From NCBI GenBank assembly GCA_031549195.1, contig JAVBQF010000044.1:1-41093 (forward strand): 41,093 bases of DNA. The letters are read 5' to 3'. This stretch comes from JAVBQF01 sp031549195 (lineage in GTDB: Bacteria > Bacillota_I > Bacilli_A > RF39 > UBA660). The position numbers and the translations under genes are program-made. The notes under the pieces were generated by a model. That model ran no database searches and had not been told where the DNA came from. It saw only the letters and a program-made list of their open reading frames with translations. Shown here piece by piece: positions 31,986 to 39,851 of the stretch (the stretch's first letter is position 1; each line of letters starts with the position of its first letter).

Positions 31986-32872
31986 TAATTTCCACTATAT
32001 AAATATTTTACTCCATTTAATTCTGGATATAATTCTTTATGATTAAGTTTATATGTATCTTTAAGAGCTCCTACACCACTATAATAATCTTTACTTTCTT
32101 TTTTTACATTTAATCCATTAGTCGCATCAAAATAATAATATTCTTCATCAATCTTAACTATATTCCACATATGCTCTCCGTTTTTAGTACCATTTACTAA
32201 ATAAGAGGTAATACCTAAATTCTGAAATATTATTTGACTAGCTTTCGCAAATGCAGGACTCATCGCATCCTTCTTTTTGAAAACATAATATGCTGATTGG
32301 TTTTTTGAATTTTCTTTAAATGTACTATCATAATCACTTCTATTCATCCATTCATAGACATATTTAACCTTTTCAATTTCAGTTAAATCTTTTGTAGATT
32401 TCTTAATATCATCAATCATTCTAAGTAATCTCATATTATTTATTTTAGTTTCAACACTACTTTTTAGAGCATATTTGTATTCTACTTTTAAAAATTGCCC
32501 AACTTGAACTGTACCATACGTTCCCCACTGGATTAATTCTGGATGATCAAGGTTAAGTGCTTCAACCACTTTAACTAACAACTTATCACAGTTTGTATAA
32601 ACATCACAGCCATAATCAGGACCCTCAAGTTTAGTATCCTGTTTATTCTTTTTAACATCTGAAAGTATTTTAAGATACATTTTCTTTTCATATTTATCTA
32701 ATAGTTTTTCATATGCACTACCTTCAGCATAATACATATCATTAACATATTGATCTGACTTTGAATCAATTTTACTATTAATTGTTACTCCTCTAAAATA
32801 ATTCCAATAAAGAAATCCTCCTACAGCTAATACTATAGTTATAAATATTGGATGTCTTTTAATAAATCCCAT
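31985..32872 (-). CDS. membrane-anchored transglutaminase-like protein with Cys-to-Ser change
   Basis: A 295-residue protein with one N-terminal membrane helix (about 8-24). Residues about 165-255 form a transglutaminase-like core: KVKYVYEWMN, then MSPAFAKASQIIFQNLGITSYLVNG, EHMWNIVKID (His234) and YYYFDATNG (Asp249). Family members normally read CxGYAxA at the first motif; here it is SPAFAKA, with Ser205 in place of the nucleophilic Cys (AGT codon). His and Asp are kept. Activity is therefore altered or lost. ATG 32872 follows GAGGTG; the GTG at 32881 is inside that site. It is the last gene of the proS operon, next to a VanY-type peptidase. Confidence 0.75.
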   Translation of the reverse strand: MGFIKRHPIFITIVLAVGGFLYWNYFRGVTINSKIDSKSDQYVNDMYYAEGSAYEKLLDKYEKKMYLKILSDVKKNKQDTKLEGPDYGCDVYTNCDKLLVKVVEALNLDHPELIQWGTYGTVQVGQFLKVEYKYALKSSVETKINNMRLLRMIDDIKKSTKDLTEIEKVKYVYEWMNRSDYDSTFKENSKNQSAYYVFKKKDAMSPAFAKASQIIFQNLGITSYLVNGTKNGEHMWNIVKIDEEYYYFDATNGLNVKKESKDYYSGVGALKDTYKLNHKELYPELNGVKYLYSGN

Positions 32873-32912
32873 GTAGTTCACCTCAATTATAGAATAGCAT
32901 AAAAAAGAAATA

Positions 32913-33470
32913 TTATAAATAATATTCTTCTAATGTCTTATTATTATCATGTAAAGCAATTGCTAAACGGATACCAACATATCTAATATGCCATGGTTCA
33001 TATGAATAACCTGTAATATCTTCTTTCTCTTTAGGATATCTTAAAATAAATCCATATTTATGTAATCTATTATGTATTTTTTGAAATACATCAACTTGTT
33101 TCATTAATTCATCATTATCTATTATCCATTTATTATTAATATTTAAAACTATATCAACAGCAAGCCCTGTATGATGTTCACTACTCCTTGGCTTTGCTAC
33201 ATATCTTCTAGTATAGTCCTCTCCATACCTTAACTTAAACTCTTGATGTATCTTTTTTTGTTCTTCTATACTTCTATAAGAATCTATAATACCTATTATA
33301 ATATTATCGTTATCTTCTAAATCTCTTTTCAACAAAAGAAAATTTTCCAGTGTTTTTTCTTCTACTTTTATAATACTTCCTAATATGCTTGTAGTGTTCA
33401 ACAAATTTATATTTAAACTATAATTTTTAGGTATTAGATTATCTTTATTCACCAATATTTCATAGCGCAT
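32913..33470 (-). CDS. D-alanyl-D-alanine carboxypeptidase, VanY/M15B type
   Basis: A 185-residue LAS-fold zinc peptidase that trims peptidoglycan stem peptides. Zinc motif SEHHTGLAVDI (SxHxxGxAxD) and EPWHIRYVG (second His); substrate-loop Arg in IDSYRSIEEQ. No signal peptide or membrane helix is visible, so the route outside is unclear, or it acts on cytosolic muropeptides. There is no vanHAX nearby, so resistance is not implied. It is in the proS T-box operon. Confidence 0.88.
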   Translation of the reverse strand: MRYEILVNKDNLIPKNYSLNINLLNTTSILGSIIKVEEKTLENFLLLKRDLEDNDNIIIGIIDSYRSIEEQKKIHQEFKLRYGEDYTRRYVAKPRSSEHHTGLAVDIVLNINNKWIIDNDELMKQVDVFQKIHNRLHKYGFILRYPKEKEDITGYSYEPWHIRYVGIRLAIALHDNNKTLEEYYL

Positions 33471-33485
33471 ATTATCACTCCAATA

Positions 33486-34319
33486 CTATTTTATTTGAAT
33501 AGGCGTTTCTTGTCCAATATATTTACTTTTCTCTGGAACACAACTTTTAGTAGTTGGACCAAGTGAATCAAGTGATGCAATTTCCATATTAGGATATATT
33601 TTTGCGCCTTCAACATAGGAACCAATTTCAAGTGCTATTTTCCCATCAAAACCATCTTTAATAAATGCTGCGTGGTCTACTGCTACAAGCATTGGTTCAC
33701 TATTTTCTTTCATTAAAGGAACAGAAACCCTAGCTACTCCATTACTAACAATTACTCTTTCATTTGTAAGGCCAAGATATAAAGTCAATGGTCTCAGCTC
33801 CAAACCACCATCCGGTATTTCAATTTCATTTAAAAATCTGCTATTATCTTCTCTTGGATCTAAATATGCTCCCTGTGGAAGTAAATACGTATACAATGCC
33901 TTTCCAAGAGTTAATTTGGGTTCATCGCTGTCAATTGTAATACCACCATCTTGATTTATTTCTTCTAAAGGAATGGTATGATCATCTACAAGTAATTGTC
34001 CTATTTGCATGTCTTTATATATTTTCATTGGATATAATGTTCTAAAAAACAAAGGAGATTTTTGAGATTTTGGCAAAAGGAATGTTGATTCTGTTCTTGT
34101 TAATTGAAAGCCTAATCTTGATAAAGAAGATTTACCATCTATCATTCCAGATTGGCCATCTTCCAAACCTATATCTTCATTATATGCTGCAAAATATACT
34201 CCCGGTTGTAAAATAATACTATCTTGAAATGATATATTACTTTTATCTAAATTATGCAAACTGGCAAGAGTCAAATCTTTGCTGACTCCCCCATTTTCAT
34301 TCATTGGTATATAAGCCAT
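33486..34319 (-). CDS. tandem dCTP-deaminase/dUTPase-like fold protein
   Basis: A 277-residue soluble protein. Two segments each look like the dCTP deaminase (Dcd)/dUTPase fold. Segment 1 (about 36-111): ILQPGVYFAAYNEDIGL, GKSSLSRLGF (62-71) and DMQIGQLLV. Segment 2 (about 172-251): LELRPLTLYLGLTNERVIV, DHAAFIKDGFDGKIALEI (H216, E231) and IYPNMEIASL. In Dcd these phrases occur once (LxPGEFxLAxTxE, GRSSLGRLGL, FIDPGFxGxxxLE, RPGMxIxQL). Here the Ser/Arg motif is in the first unit and the Glu-bearing motif in the second. The function may be nucleotide binding or hydrolysis, but catalysis is unproven. ATG 34319 follows GGAGGTG, directly after proS. Confidence 0.7.
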   Translation of the reverse strand: MAYIPMNENGGVSKDLTLASLHNLDKSNISFQDSIILQPGVYFAAYNEDIGLEDGQSGMIDGKSSLSRLGFQLTRTESTFLLPKSQKSPLFFRTLYPMKIYKDMQIGQLLVDDHTIPLEEINQDGGITIDSDEPKLTLGKALYTYLLPQGAYLDPREDNSRFLNEIEIPDGGLELRPLTLYLGLTNERVIVSNGVARVSVPLMKENSEPMLVAVDHAAFIKDGFDGKIALEIGSYVEGAKIYPNMEIASLDSLGPTTKSCVPEKSKYIGQETPIQIK

Positions 34320-34340
34320 AATACACCTCCAAATTTATTA

Positions 34341-35771
34341 TTAATACTGAATTCCCCAAACAACGAGATGTTTTGCTTCTTTTCCACAACACACACATTT
34401 ACTATCCACTTGCTCCTGCTCAAATGGTAAGCATCTAGATTTTAATCCATTAATTTCTTTCATCTTAACTTCACAAGATTCTTCTCCACACCACATAGCT
34501 TTAATAAACCCTGGTTGTACGTTCATAATATTTTCTATTTCTTCTAAACTTGTAGCAGCATAAGTCATTGATTCCATTCTCATCTTTGCTGTCATGTATA
34601 AATTACTTTGAATATCTTTAAGCAAATTTGATACATTAAGGACAATGTCATCATCAAGTGACACTGGTATTTTTTCTAGTGTATCCCTTCTCACTAAGGT
34701 AACTTGATTATTCTCTAAATCTCTTTTTCCTATTTCAATACGAACTGGAATACCATTAACTTCTGCCTCTGCAAACTTAAAACCTGGGGACTTAATTGAG
34801 TCATCTACATAAACTGTAATGCCATTAGCACTCAATTTTTCTTTATATTCTTTAGCCAATTGTTCTGTTTTTTCATCATTACTAATTGGTATTATCACAA
34901 CTTGTCTTGGTGCAATCATTGGTGGTAATACTAAACCTTTATCATCACCATGAACCATAATAACAGCACCTATCATTCTTGTAGTTGTTCCCCATGATGT
35001 TTGATATGCATATTCAAGTTCATTATTTCTATTTAAGTATTTAATATCATATGCTTTTGAAAATTTTTGACCAAAGAAATGAGATGTACCACATTGTAGT
35101 GCAACACCATTATACATTAGAGCCTCATTAGTTAATGTATACTCTGCTCCAGCAAATTTTTCTTTGTCAGTTTTCTTTCCAATAATTGAAGGAATAGCTA
35201 AATATTCATGGAAGAACTCTTGATAGACCTTCTCCATTTGTAACGTTTCTTTTTCGGCTTCTTCCTTGGTCTCATGAATTGTATGACCTTCTTGCCACAC
35301 AAGTTCCCTCCCTCTTAAAAAGGGTCTTGTTTCTTTTTCCCATCTAACCACCGAACACCACTGATTATAAAGCATTGGTAAGTCACGGTAAGACTGAAGA
35401 CTCTCAGAAAAATAATCACTAAATAAAGTCTCACTAGTTGGTCTAAAGCATAGCCTTTCTTCAAGTTCATTTGAACCACCATGTGTAACCCAGGCAACTT
35501 CTGGGGCAAATCCTGCAATTAATTCTCCTTCTTTTTTCATAAGAGATTCAGGTATTAATGGCGGAAACAGCACATTTTGATGACCTAATGATTTGAACTT
35601 AGTATCTAAAACATTCTGCATTTTTTCCCATAATGCATAACCATTTGGCTCATAAATAATAAATCCCTTAACCTTTGAATAACTAGCAAGCCTAGCAGCA
35701 CTAATTATATCAGTATACCACTGTGCAAAATCAACATCTCTACTTGTTATTAACTTATTTTTCTTTTCCAT
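34341..35771 (-). CDS. proS: prolyl-tRNA synthetase, archaeal/eukaryote-like type
   Basis: A 476-residue class II synthetase charging tRNA-Pro. The short form without an editing insertion, the opening VDFAQWYTDIISAARLASYS, and class II motif 2 (FRPTSETLF, VRWEKETRPFLRGRELVWQEGH) mark the archaeal-type ProS found in some Firmicutes and mycoplasmas. The anticodon-binding domain is near 285-390. The C-terminal zinc domain has CGEESC and CVCCGKE with a terminal Tyr, as expected for this type. ATG 35771 follows AGGAGG; frames extending to 35831 run into the T-box terminator and are not translated. Regulated by a proline T-box. Confidence 0.96.
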   Translation of the reverse strand: MEKKNKLITSRDVDFAQWYTDIISAARLASYSKVKGFIIYEPNGYALWEKMQNVLDTKFKSLGHQNVLFPPLIPESLMKKEGELIAGFAPEVAWVTHGGSNELEERLCFRPTSETLFSDYFSESLQSYRDLPMLYNQWCSVVRWEKETRPFLRGRELVWQEGHTIHETKEEAEKETLQMEKVYQEFFHEYLAIPSIIGKKTDKEKFAGAEYTLTNEALMYNGVALQCGTSHFFGQKFSKAYDIKYLNRNNELEYAYQTSWGTTTRMIGAVIMVHGDDKGLVLPPMIAPRQVVIIPISNDEKTEQLAKEYKEKLSANGITVYVDDSIKSPGFKFAEAEVNGIPVRIEIGKRDLENNQVTLVRRDTLEKIPVSLDDDIVLNVSNLLKDIQSNLYMTAKMRMESMTYAATSLEEIENIMNVQPGFIKAMWCGEESCEVKMKEINGLKSRCLPFEQEQVDSKCVCCGKEAKHLVVWGIQY

Positions 35772-35784
35772 ATATTTTCCTCCT

Positions 35785-35985
35785 AAAACAAAAAAGAATG
35801 GCTCTAAGGAGTGCATAAAGCACGGTACCATCCTTTTATACTTAATTCTGATAACGGTATTAACCGGAAATAGTTTTCTATTTCATATATGAGGTAGGAA
35901 ACATTTAATATTATAATTAGGTTCTCACTATCCCTAAATCACTTATATAAGAGCTTAAACACTTATGTCCTCATCAATATTTATG
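35785..35985 (-). promoter_or_regulatory. T-box riboswitch (proline) upstream of proS
   Basis: Minus-strand leader with the T-box AAAGGATGGTACCGTG (35836-35821). Antiterminator: AAGGA/TCCTT enclosing the 7-base bulge TGGTACC and the GTGC/GCAC hairpin. Competing terminator: AAAAGGATGG (35837-35828) with CCATTCTTTT (35801-35792), followed by T-rich sequence; both use the AAGGA strand, so they exclude each other. In Stem I the bases GAGAACCTA hold a CCT codon (35921-35919), the probable proline specifier. Uncharged tRNA-Pro would favour readthrough into proS and the three genes after it. Confidence 0.9.
35788..35837 (-). terminator. regulated terminator of the T-box
   Basis: Arms 35828-35837 and 35792-35801 pair over 10 bases (one G-T), with the antiterminator hairpin in the loop, followed by TTTTT-type sequence just before the proS ribosome site. 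Confidence 0.85.
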
Positions 35986-35990
35986 CATAA

Positions 35991-36019
35991 AGTTTATCAA
36001 TTATTTATTAATTTGTCAA
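35991..36019 (-). promoter_or_regulatory. promoter of the T-box-proS operon
   Basis: Minus-strand TTGACA (36014-36019), 17 bases, TAAACT (35991-35996). The start near 35984 agrees with the 5' end of the T-box stem I. Confidence 0.7.
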
Positions 36020-36069
36020 ATAGTGTATTCTTTTATTAATCATTTCTTTATTTTTTCTGAAATTATAGA

Positions 36070-36075
36070 TATAAT
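36070..36075 (+). promoter_or_regulatory. probable -10 of the 36110 gene
   Basis: Plus-strand TATAAT about 35 bases before the ATG at 36110; the -35 region (TTTATT, 36047-36052) is weak. Confidence 0.4.
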
Positions 36076-36109
36076 AAGTGTATAGAATAAAAGATAGGGA
36101 GTGCATTGT

Positions 36110-37168
36110 ATGATAATCTATTTACAATTTAAGGACAAAATGTTTACGACAGCATTTGAATATAGTAATAAAGAAGAAGCTGAAAGAATAACAACAGTTA
36201 TAAACACATATGTTCTTGGTCATTTTGGATTTGATATTGGAGAAAATTCTCTTATTAACAGATTTGTAATACCAGCTAACTTTGTTCCAACAACGGATTC
36301 CGATGGTCAATATGATGTATTACCACTTATACAATTTACTGAAGAAGATTTTGATAGAAAGATTATTCCATATCAGTTAAAAGAAGGTACATTTACAAGT
36401 GGAAAGCTAATATTACCACAGGAATTAGCTATTGCAACAATAAGGATGCTTGTAGAACATAATCCAGACTTATTACTTGCTAAAATTGGAAGAGATGAAG
36501 AAGTTGTTAGTCAACCATTTAACTTTGGTGGAAAATCTAAAGATTATATATATGAACTGACAAAAAAATGTGTGAAAAATGAATTTGAAAGCAATCCAGG
36601 GTTATCTCCAGATGAGCCTGTAAATTTTAACGAATATATTGCTCGCCCAAAACTCGAAAAAATGTCTCTTGTTCAATTAATATATGCATGTGGTGCAAAT
36701 GACTTTGAATCAAATGATATTAAAGTAACAATCGATATTATTAATGAATATAAAGCAAAATTAGCTGAAGCTAGTCAAGGATTAGTAGATTCTGATATTA
36801 GAAAGTTTGCATACCAAGTTGATATGGATAGATTAGATGACACAGTAGAAATACTTACAGCGAAAAAAAAGGCATTTAATGGTTATAATAATCTACTTGA
36901 TAAAGAAATAACTGAAAGAATGGAAGCCAACGATAATAAAAATGATTTAATTAGAGCAATTGTTAGTGAAATAGAAAAATTAGAAGACGAATCATCTGGA
37001 TTTGATACTGTACTACCTAAAAGCGAATCCAAAGAAGATTTAGAACAGGCAAATTCTAAACAAGCCCAAATTCTACGTGCCGGATTTCACTTAGGAAGAA
37101 TGAAACAATATAACGTAATTTTAAGTAATATGATTTCAACTCAAAGGAGAAATGATACTACTCAATAA
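36110..37168 (+). CDS. uncharacterised cytoplasmic protein
   Basis: Not recognised. 352 residues, acidic, with no signal peptide or membrane segment. The first half is mixed alpha/beta (opening MIIYLQFKDKMFTTAFEYS); the second half (about 195-345) is strongly helical with Glu/Lys-rich stretches such as EILTAKKKAFNGYNNLLDKE, compatible with coiled-coil. The annotated ATG 36110 follows GGGAG; a GTG at 36101 would overlap that site. It is a single-gene plus-strand unit between divergent proS and convergent Ppx genes, with its own promoter and a 12-bp terminator. No function is proposed. Confidence 0.7.
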   Translation: MIIYLQFKDKMFTTAFEYSNKEEAERITTVINTYVLGHFGFDIGENSLINRFVIPANFVPTTDSDGQYDVLPLIQFTEEDFDRKIIPYQLKEGTFTSGKLILPQELAIATIRMLVEHNPDLLLAKIGRDEEVVSQPFNFGGKSKDYIYELTKKCVKNEFESNPGLSPDEPVNFNEYIARPKLEKMSLVQLIYACGANDFESNDIKVTIDIINEYKAKLAEASQGLVDSDIRKFAYQVDMDRLDDTVEILTAKKKAFNGYNNLLDKEITERMEANDNKNDLIRAIVSEIEKLEDESSGFDTVLPKSESKEDLEQANSKQAQILRAGFHLGRMKQYNVILSNMISTQRRNDTTQ

Positions 37169-37199
37169 AAAAGTATTTGGTTTAATCAAATACTTTTTA
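37167..37199. terminator. bidirectional intrinsic terminator
   Basis: Perfect 12-bp stem AAAAAGTATTTG/CAAATACTTTTT (37168-37179 and 37187-37198) with a 7-nt loop. It overlaps the stop codons of both convergent genes and offers a U-run on either strand. Confidence 0.9.
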
Positions 37200-38099
37200 A
37201 TTATAATTATCTTTCAACATTGATGCAATGCCATATACCATTGTAATTGATGTAGGTATAATATATTTAGTATTTAGTTTATATGCTAACGCATGAACAC
37301 ACATTCGCATTCCTCTTACTCCACCATTCCACCAGCCAATGTTATCTGCATTTTCTAACTTCATCTGTTCTAATGAACCATTATAATGAAAATCTCTATC
37401 TATTCCATTTGATTTATTAATATCAATTATGAATGGCTGATTATTATCATAATATATATTATTTTTATCCATATTATAATGAGCAGCCTTATAAAAATAG
37501 CTATAATTTCCACCAGAAAGTACTAGGACATCACTTTCTTCTTCTAGTGAACCAATTAGAGATTTTGTATACTCTAATATTTCATCAAAGTCACTGGTAG
37601 CTTTATCTAAAGCAAGATCCTTATACTTACTAGCAATATCCATCGCACCAAATGGCAAGTTTATCTTGCTTATTATTTTTTTATTATCGACAATTGAAAT
37701 CTCAGTTGAACCTCCACCGCCTATCATAACAGCTAACTTACCAATATAATTATTATTGTTAATAACTCCATATACAGTATATTCGTTTTCTTGATCAGCT
37801 GAAACAATATTAAAATCATATCCTGTTTTGAATTTAAAATTAGATAAGAAATTTTCTTTTTCAGTCTCACTTAAATTTCTAAATATACTAGTACCATACA
37901 CATTAATACTATCTGAATATTGTTTCATTTCTTCTACTAAAGAGTACAAAGTATTTAAATCAGATTCTAATATTTTACCATTTTCTTGATAATTAACTTT
38001 GAACCCAATATATTGTGTTTTAACTTCTTCAATATTTTTATTATCACAAAGATAACATTTAGTATTAGTTGATCCAACTTCTATTATTATAAATCTCAC
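37197..38099 (-). CDS. Ppx/GppA-family phosphatase
   Basis: A 300-residue ASKHA-fold protein of the exopolyphosphatase/pppGpp phosphatase family. Seen: phosphate-1 loop EVGSTNTKCY and phosphate-2 loop MIGGGGSTEISIV, with YGTSIFRNLS and SADQENEYTVYGV in the usual places. It is the short (about 300) form without the C-terminal HD domain. Polyphosphate or pppGpp cannot be chosen from sequence. The start codon is GTG 38099 with AGGTG upstream. It lies 10 bases after the anchored protein 38110-38829. Confidence 0.88.
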   Translation of the reverse strand: MRFIIIEVGSTNTKCYLCDNKNIEEVKTQYIGFKVNYQENGKILESDLNTLYSLVEEMKQYSDSINVYGTSIFRNLSETEKENFLSNFKFKTGYDFNIVSADQENEYTVYGVINNNNYIGKLAVMIGGGGSTEISIVDNKKIISKINLPFGAMDIASKYKDLALDKATSDFDEILEYTKSLIGSLEEESDVLVLSGGNYSYFYKAAHYNMDKNNIYYDNNQPFIIDINKSNGIDRDFHYNGSLEQMKLENADNIGWWNGGVRGMRMCVHALAYKLNTKYIIPTSITMVYGIASMLKDNYN

Positions 38100-38109
38100 G
38101 ACACACCTA

Positions 38110-38829
38110 CTAACTTTTATTTATATTTATTGTATAATAACTATTTCCACGATATTTCCCTGTTTTAGGATCAAAGTCTCTTTTATTTTTATAAGTGAAT
38201 GCAGTTAACTTTATTTTACCTTCTATATTTTTAGTCTCGACATCACCTACTAATTTAACTGTAGTTAAAAGAGTTTTATCATTCCACTCTTCTTGGGTAA
38301 CATGTGAATATGCCCTACCAGGAATTAGATTAACATCATCATATACAAAAAACATAACCTTAGGAAACATATAAGTTGCTTCAAGTGGGTTTAATATTGT
38401 CCTATCAACTTTAGTACCATCATTAAGAGTAAAACTAATATTGTATCCAATTTTATATTCAGCAGCCTTTTCTTGTTTATTCCAATAGCTCTTCCACACA
38501 GTATCGAAAGAATTTTTACTTATTGTGTTATCAGTTGTTGCAAATACAGAAAATATACCTATTATTTCTTCTGGTTTCCAAGAAGAACTATATTCAGTTA
38601 ACAACTGTCTTGTACTCTTTCTATAAATACCAATCTTTATTGGATTATCATCTACATACACATAGGTAATCTTTTTTATACTAATTTTTCTATCTGAGGA
38701 TTCATTAATTTTCTCAACCTTTAATCCCTTATTTTCTTTCTCAGAACTCATTTTCAAAACATCAATACTAAATACTATTAATACAATTAGTAATAAAAAT
38801 ATTATAATGCTCTTCTTCTTTACTTTCAA
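38110..38829 (-). CDS. uncharacterised membrane-anchored extracytoplasmic protein
   Basis: Not recognised. About 239 residues: basic end, one membrane helix (about 6-24, SIIIFLLLIVLIVFSIDV), then a soluble mixed domain with YVDDNPIKIGIYRKSTRQLL, FDTVWKSYWN and a C-terminal YYTINI strand. The start is uncertain: GTG 38838 is only one base from AGGA, whereas TTG 38829 is about 10 bases away and is chosen here. A TATAAT at 38867-38872 may be its -10. Probably co-transcribed with the Ppx/GppA gene. Confidence 0.6.
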   Translation of the reverse strand: MKVKKKSIIIFLLLIVLIVFSIDVLKMSSEKENKGLKVEKINESSDRKISIKKITYVYVDDNPIKIGIYRKSTRQLLTEYSSSWKPEEIIGIFSVFATTDNTISKNSFDTVWKSYWNKQEKAAEYKIGYNISFTLNDGTKVDRTILNPLEATYMFPKVMFFVYDDVNLIPGRAYSHVTQEEWNDKTLLTTVKLVGDVETKNIEGKIKLTAFTYKNKRDFDPKTGKYRGNSYYTININKS

Positions 38830-38866
38830 AGATACCACATCCTACTTTAAGATATTCTCTAAATCA

Positions 38867-38872
38867 ATTATA
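38867..38872 (-). promoter_or_regulatory. possible -10 of the 38110 operon
   Basis: Minus-strand TATAAT, about 38 bases before the putative start and just after the tRNA terminator; no convincing -35. Confidence 0.35.
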
Positions 38873-38895
38873 ACGGAAATTAAAGCCAAATGCTA

Positions 38896-38934
38896 GAAAA
38901 AAAGAAAAGAGTCTATCTAAGCAATAAACTCTTT
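38896..38934 (-). terminator. terminator of tRNA-Arg
   Basis: Minus-strand stem AAAGAGTTTAT/ATAGACTCTTT (11 bp, one wobble, 38906-38934), 7-nt loop, followed by TTTCTTTTTTT. Confidence 0.8.
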
Positions 38935-38944
38935 AATCTCATAA

Positions 38945-39021
<77 letters not shown>

Positions 39022-39039
39022 ATTTTTAAGAACATGTTA

Positions 39040-39068
39040 ATTATAACTTAATTAATATATTTTTTCAA
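39040..39068 (-). promoter_or_regulatory. sigma-A promoter of tRNA-Arg
   Basis: Minus-strand TTGAAA (39063-39068), 17 bases, TATAAT (39040-39045), about 19 bases before the tRNA. Confidence 0.8.
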
Positions 39069-39172
39069 TACTATTTTTATTTTTTCTTCCAGTACATATT
39101 ATTATACACAAAAGCGTTAGTTATTCCATTATAATCTGCATAAAATTTGTTTCAAATAGCCATATATATATT

Positions 39173-39799
39173 ATGATAAGAAATAAAATATTAAAATTAT
39201 ATACAGTTTCATTAATACTAATAAGTCTCCATCTTGGTATTTATTGTGCTATCAACTATGAATTCAATGTATTATGTAACGCATTAGCCTTTTTACTATG
39301 CGCAGCTTTTCCATTTGTATTAAATAAATACATAAGAAATAAAATGAGGAACTCGTTAATCTTTTCTATTGTTACATTTAATTTCATTGGCCTTTTCTTA
39401 GGTGGAGGAATAAATTTGTACGCAGTTGCTTACTGGTGGGATATTGTTGTTCACACATTATCAGGGATTTTATTTTTTCAAGTTGGTTTTTGGTTAACTA
39501 ATAATATGAAAATAACAAAACTTCAAAAACTAATTTTCATATTATTAATTGTCATGGCAGCTGCTCTCACATGGGAAATAATCGAATTTATTGGTGATTC
39601 TTTATTTAAGACTAACCTTCAAGAATGGCAAACAGATACATATGAGCCATTTGTACCACTAGTTCACGAACGAGGGCACGGATTAGTTGACTCTATGCTC
39701 GACATGATAAATGCTATTGTCGGGTACTTTTATGCTTTGATTATCTCTTATATAAAAAACAGTTTACATAATACTAGAAAAAACGCTTCCAAAAAGTAA
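39173..39799 (+). CDS. multi-pass membrane protein, DUF2238-like
   Basis: A 208-residue protein with about five or six membrane helices. Conserved-looking polar residues lie between helices: WWDIVVHTLSG, TWEIIEFIGDSLF, and VDSMLDMINAIVG, a His/Glu/Asp pattern resembling the DUF2238/YjdF-type membrane family, for which I know no activity. No ribosome site precedes ATG 39173 (only A/T-rich sequence), so the start may be wrong or translation leaderless. A TATAAT at 39130-39135 may be its -10. The next gene's promoter overlaps its 3' end. Confidence 0.6.
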   Translation: MIRNKILKLYTVSLILISLHLGIYCAINYEFNVLCNALAFLLCAAFPFVLNKYIRNKMRNSLIFSIVTFNFIGLFLGGGINLYAVAYWWDIVVHTLSGILFFQVGFWLTNNMKITKLQKLIFILLIVMAAALTWEIIEFIGDSLFKTNLQEWQTDTYEPFVPLVHERGHGLVDSMLDMINAIVGYFYALIISYIKNSLHNTRKNASKK

Positions 39800-39816
39800 T
39801 CTTCATTTGCTATAAT
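39787..39816 (+). promoter_or_regulatory. promoter of the flippase-like gene
   Basis: Extended -10 TGCTATAAT (TATAAT at 39811-39816), with TTCCAA 18 bases upstream inside the end of the preceding gene. Confidence 0.55.
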
Positions 39817-39851
39817 CAACTTAGTATTAAACTAGAATTGGGGTAATAGAA

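Noticed and set aside
35772..35831. N-terminal extension of ProS to 35831
   Set aside because: These codons cover the T-box antiterminator and terminator, and AGGAGG directs initiation at 35771.
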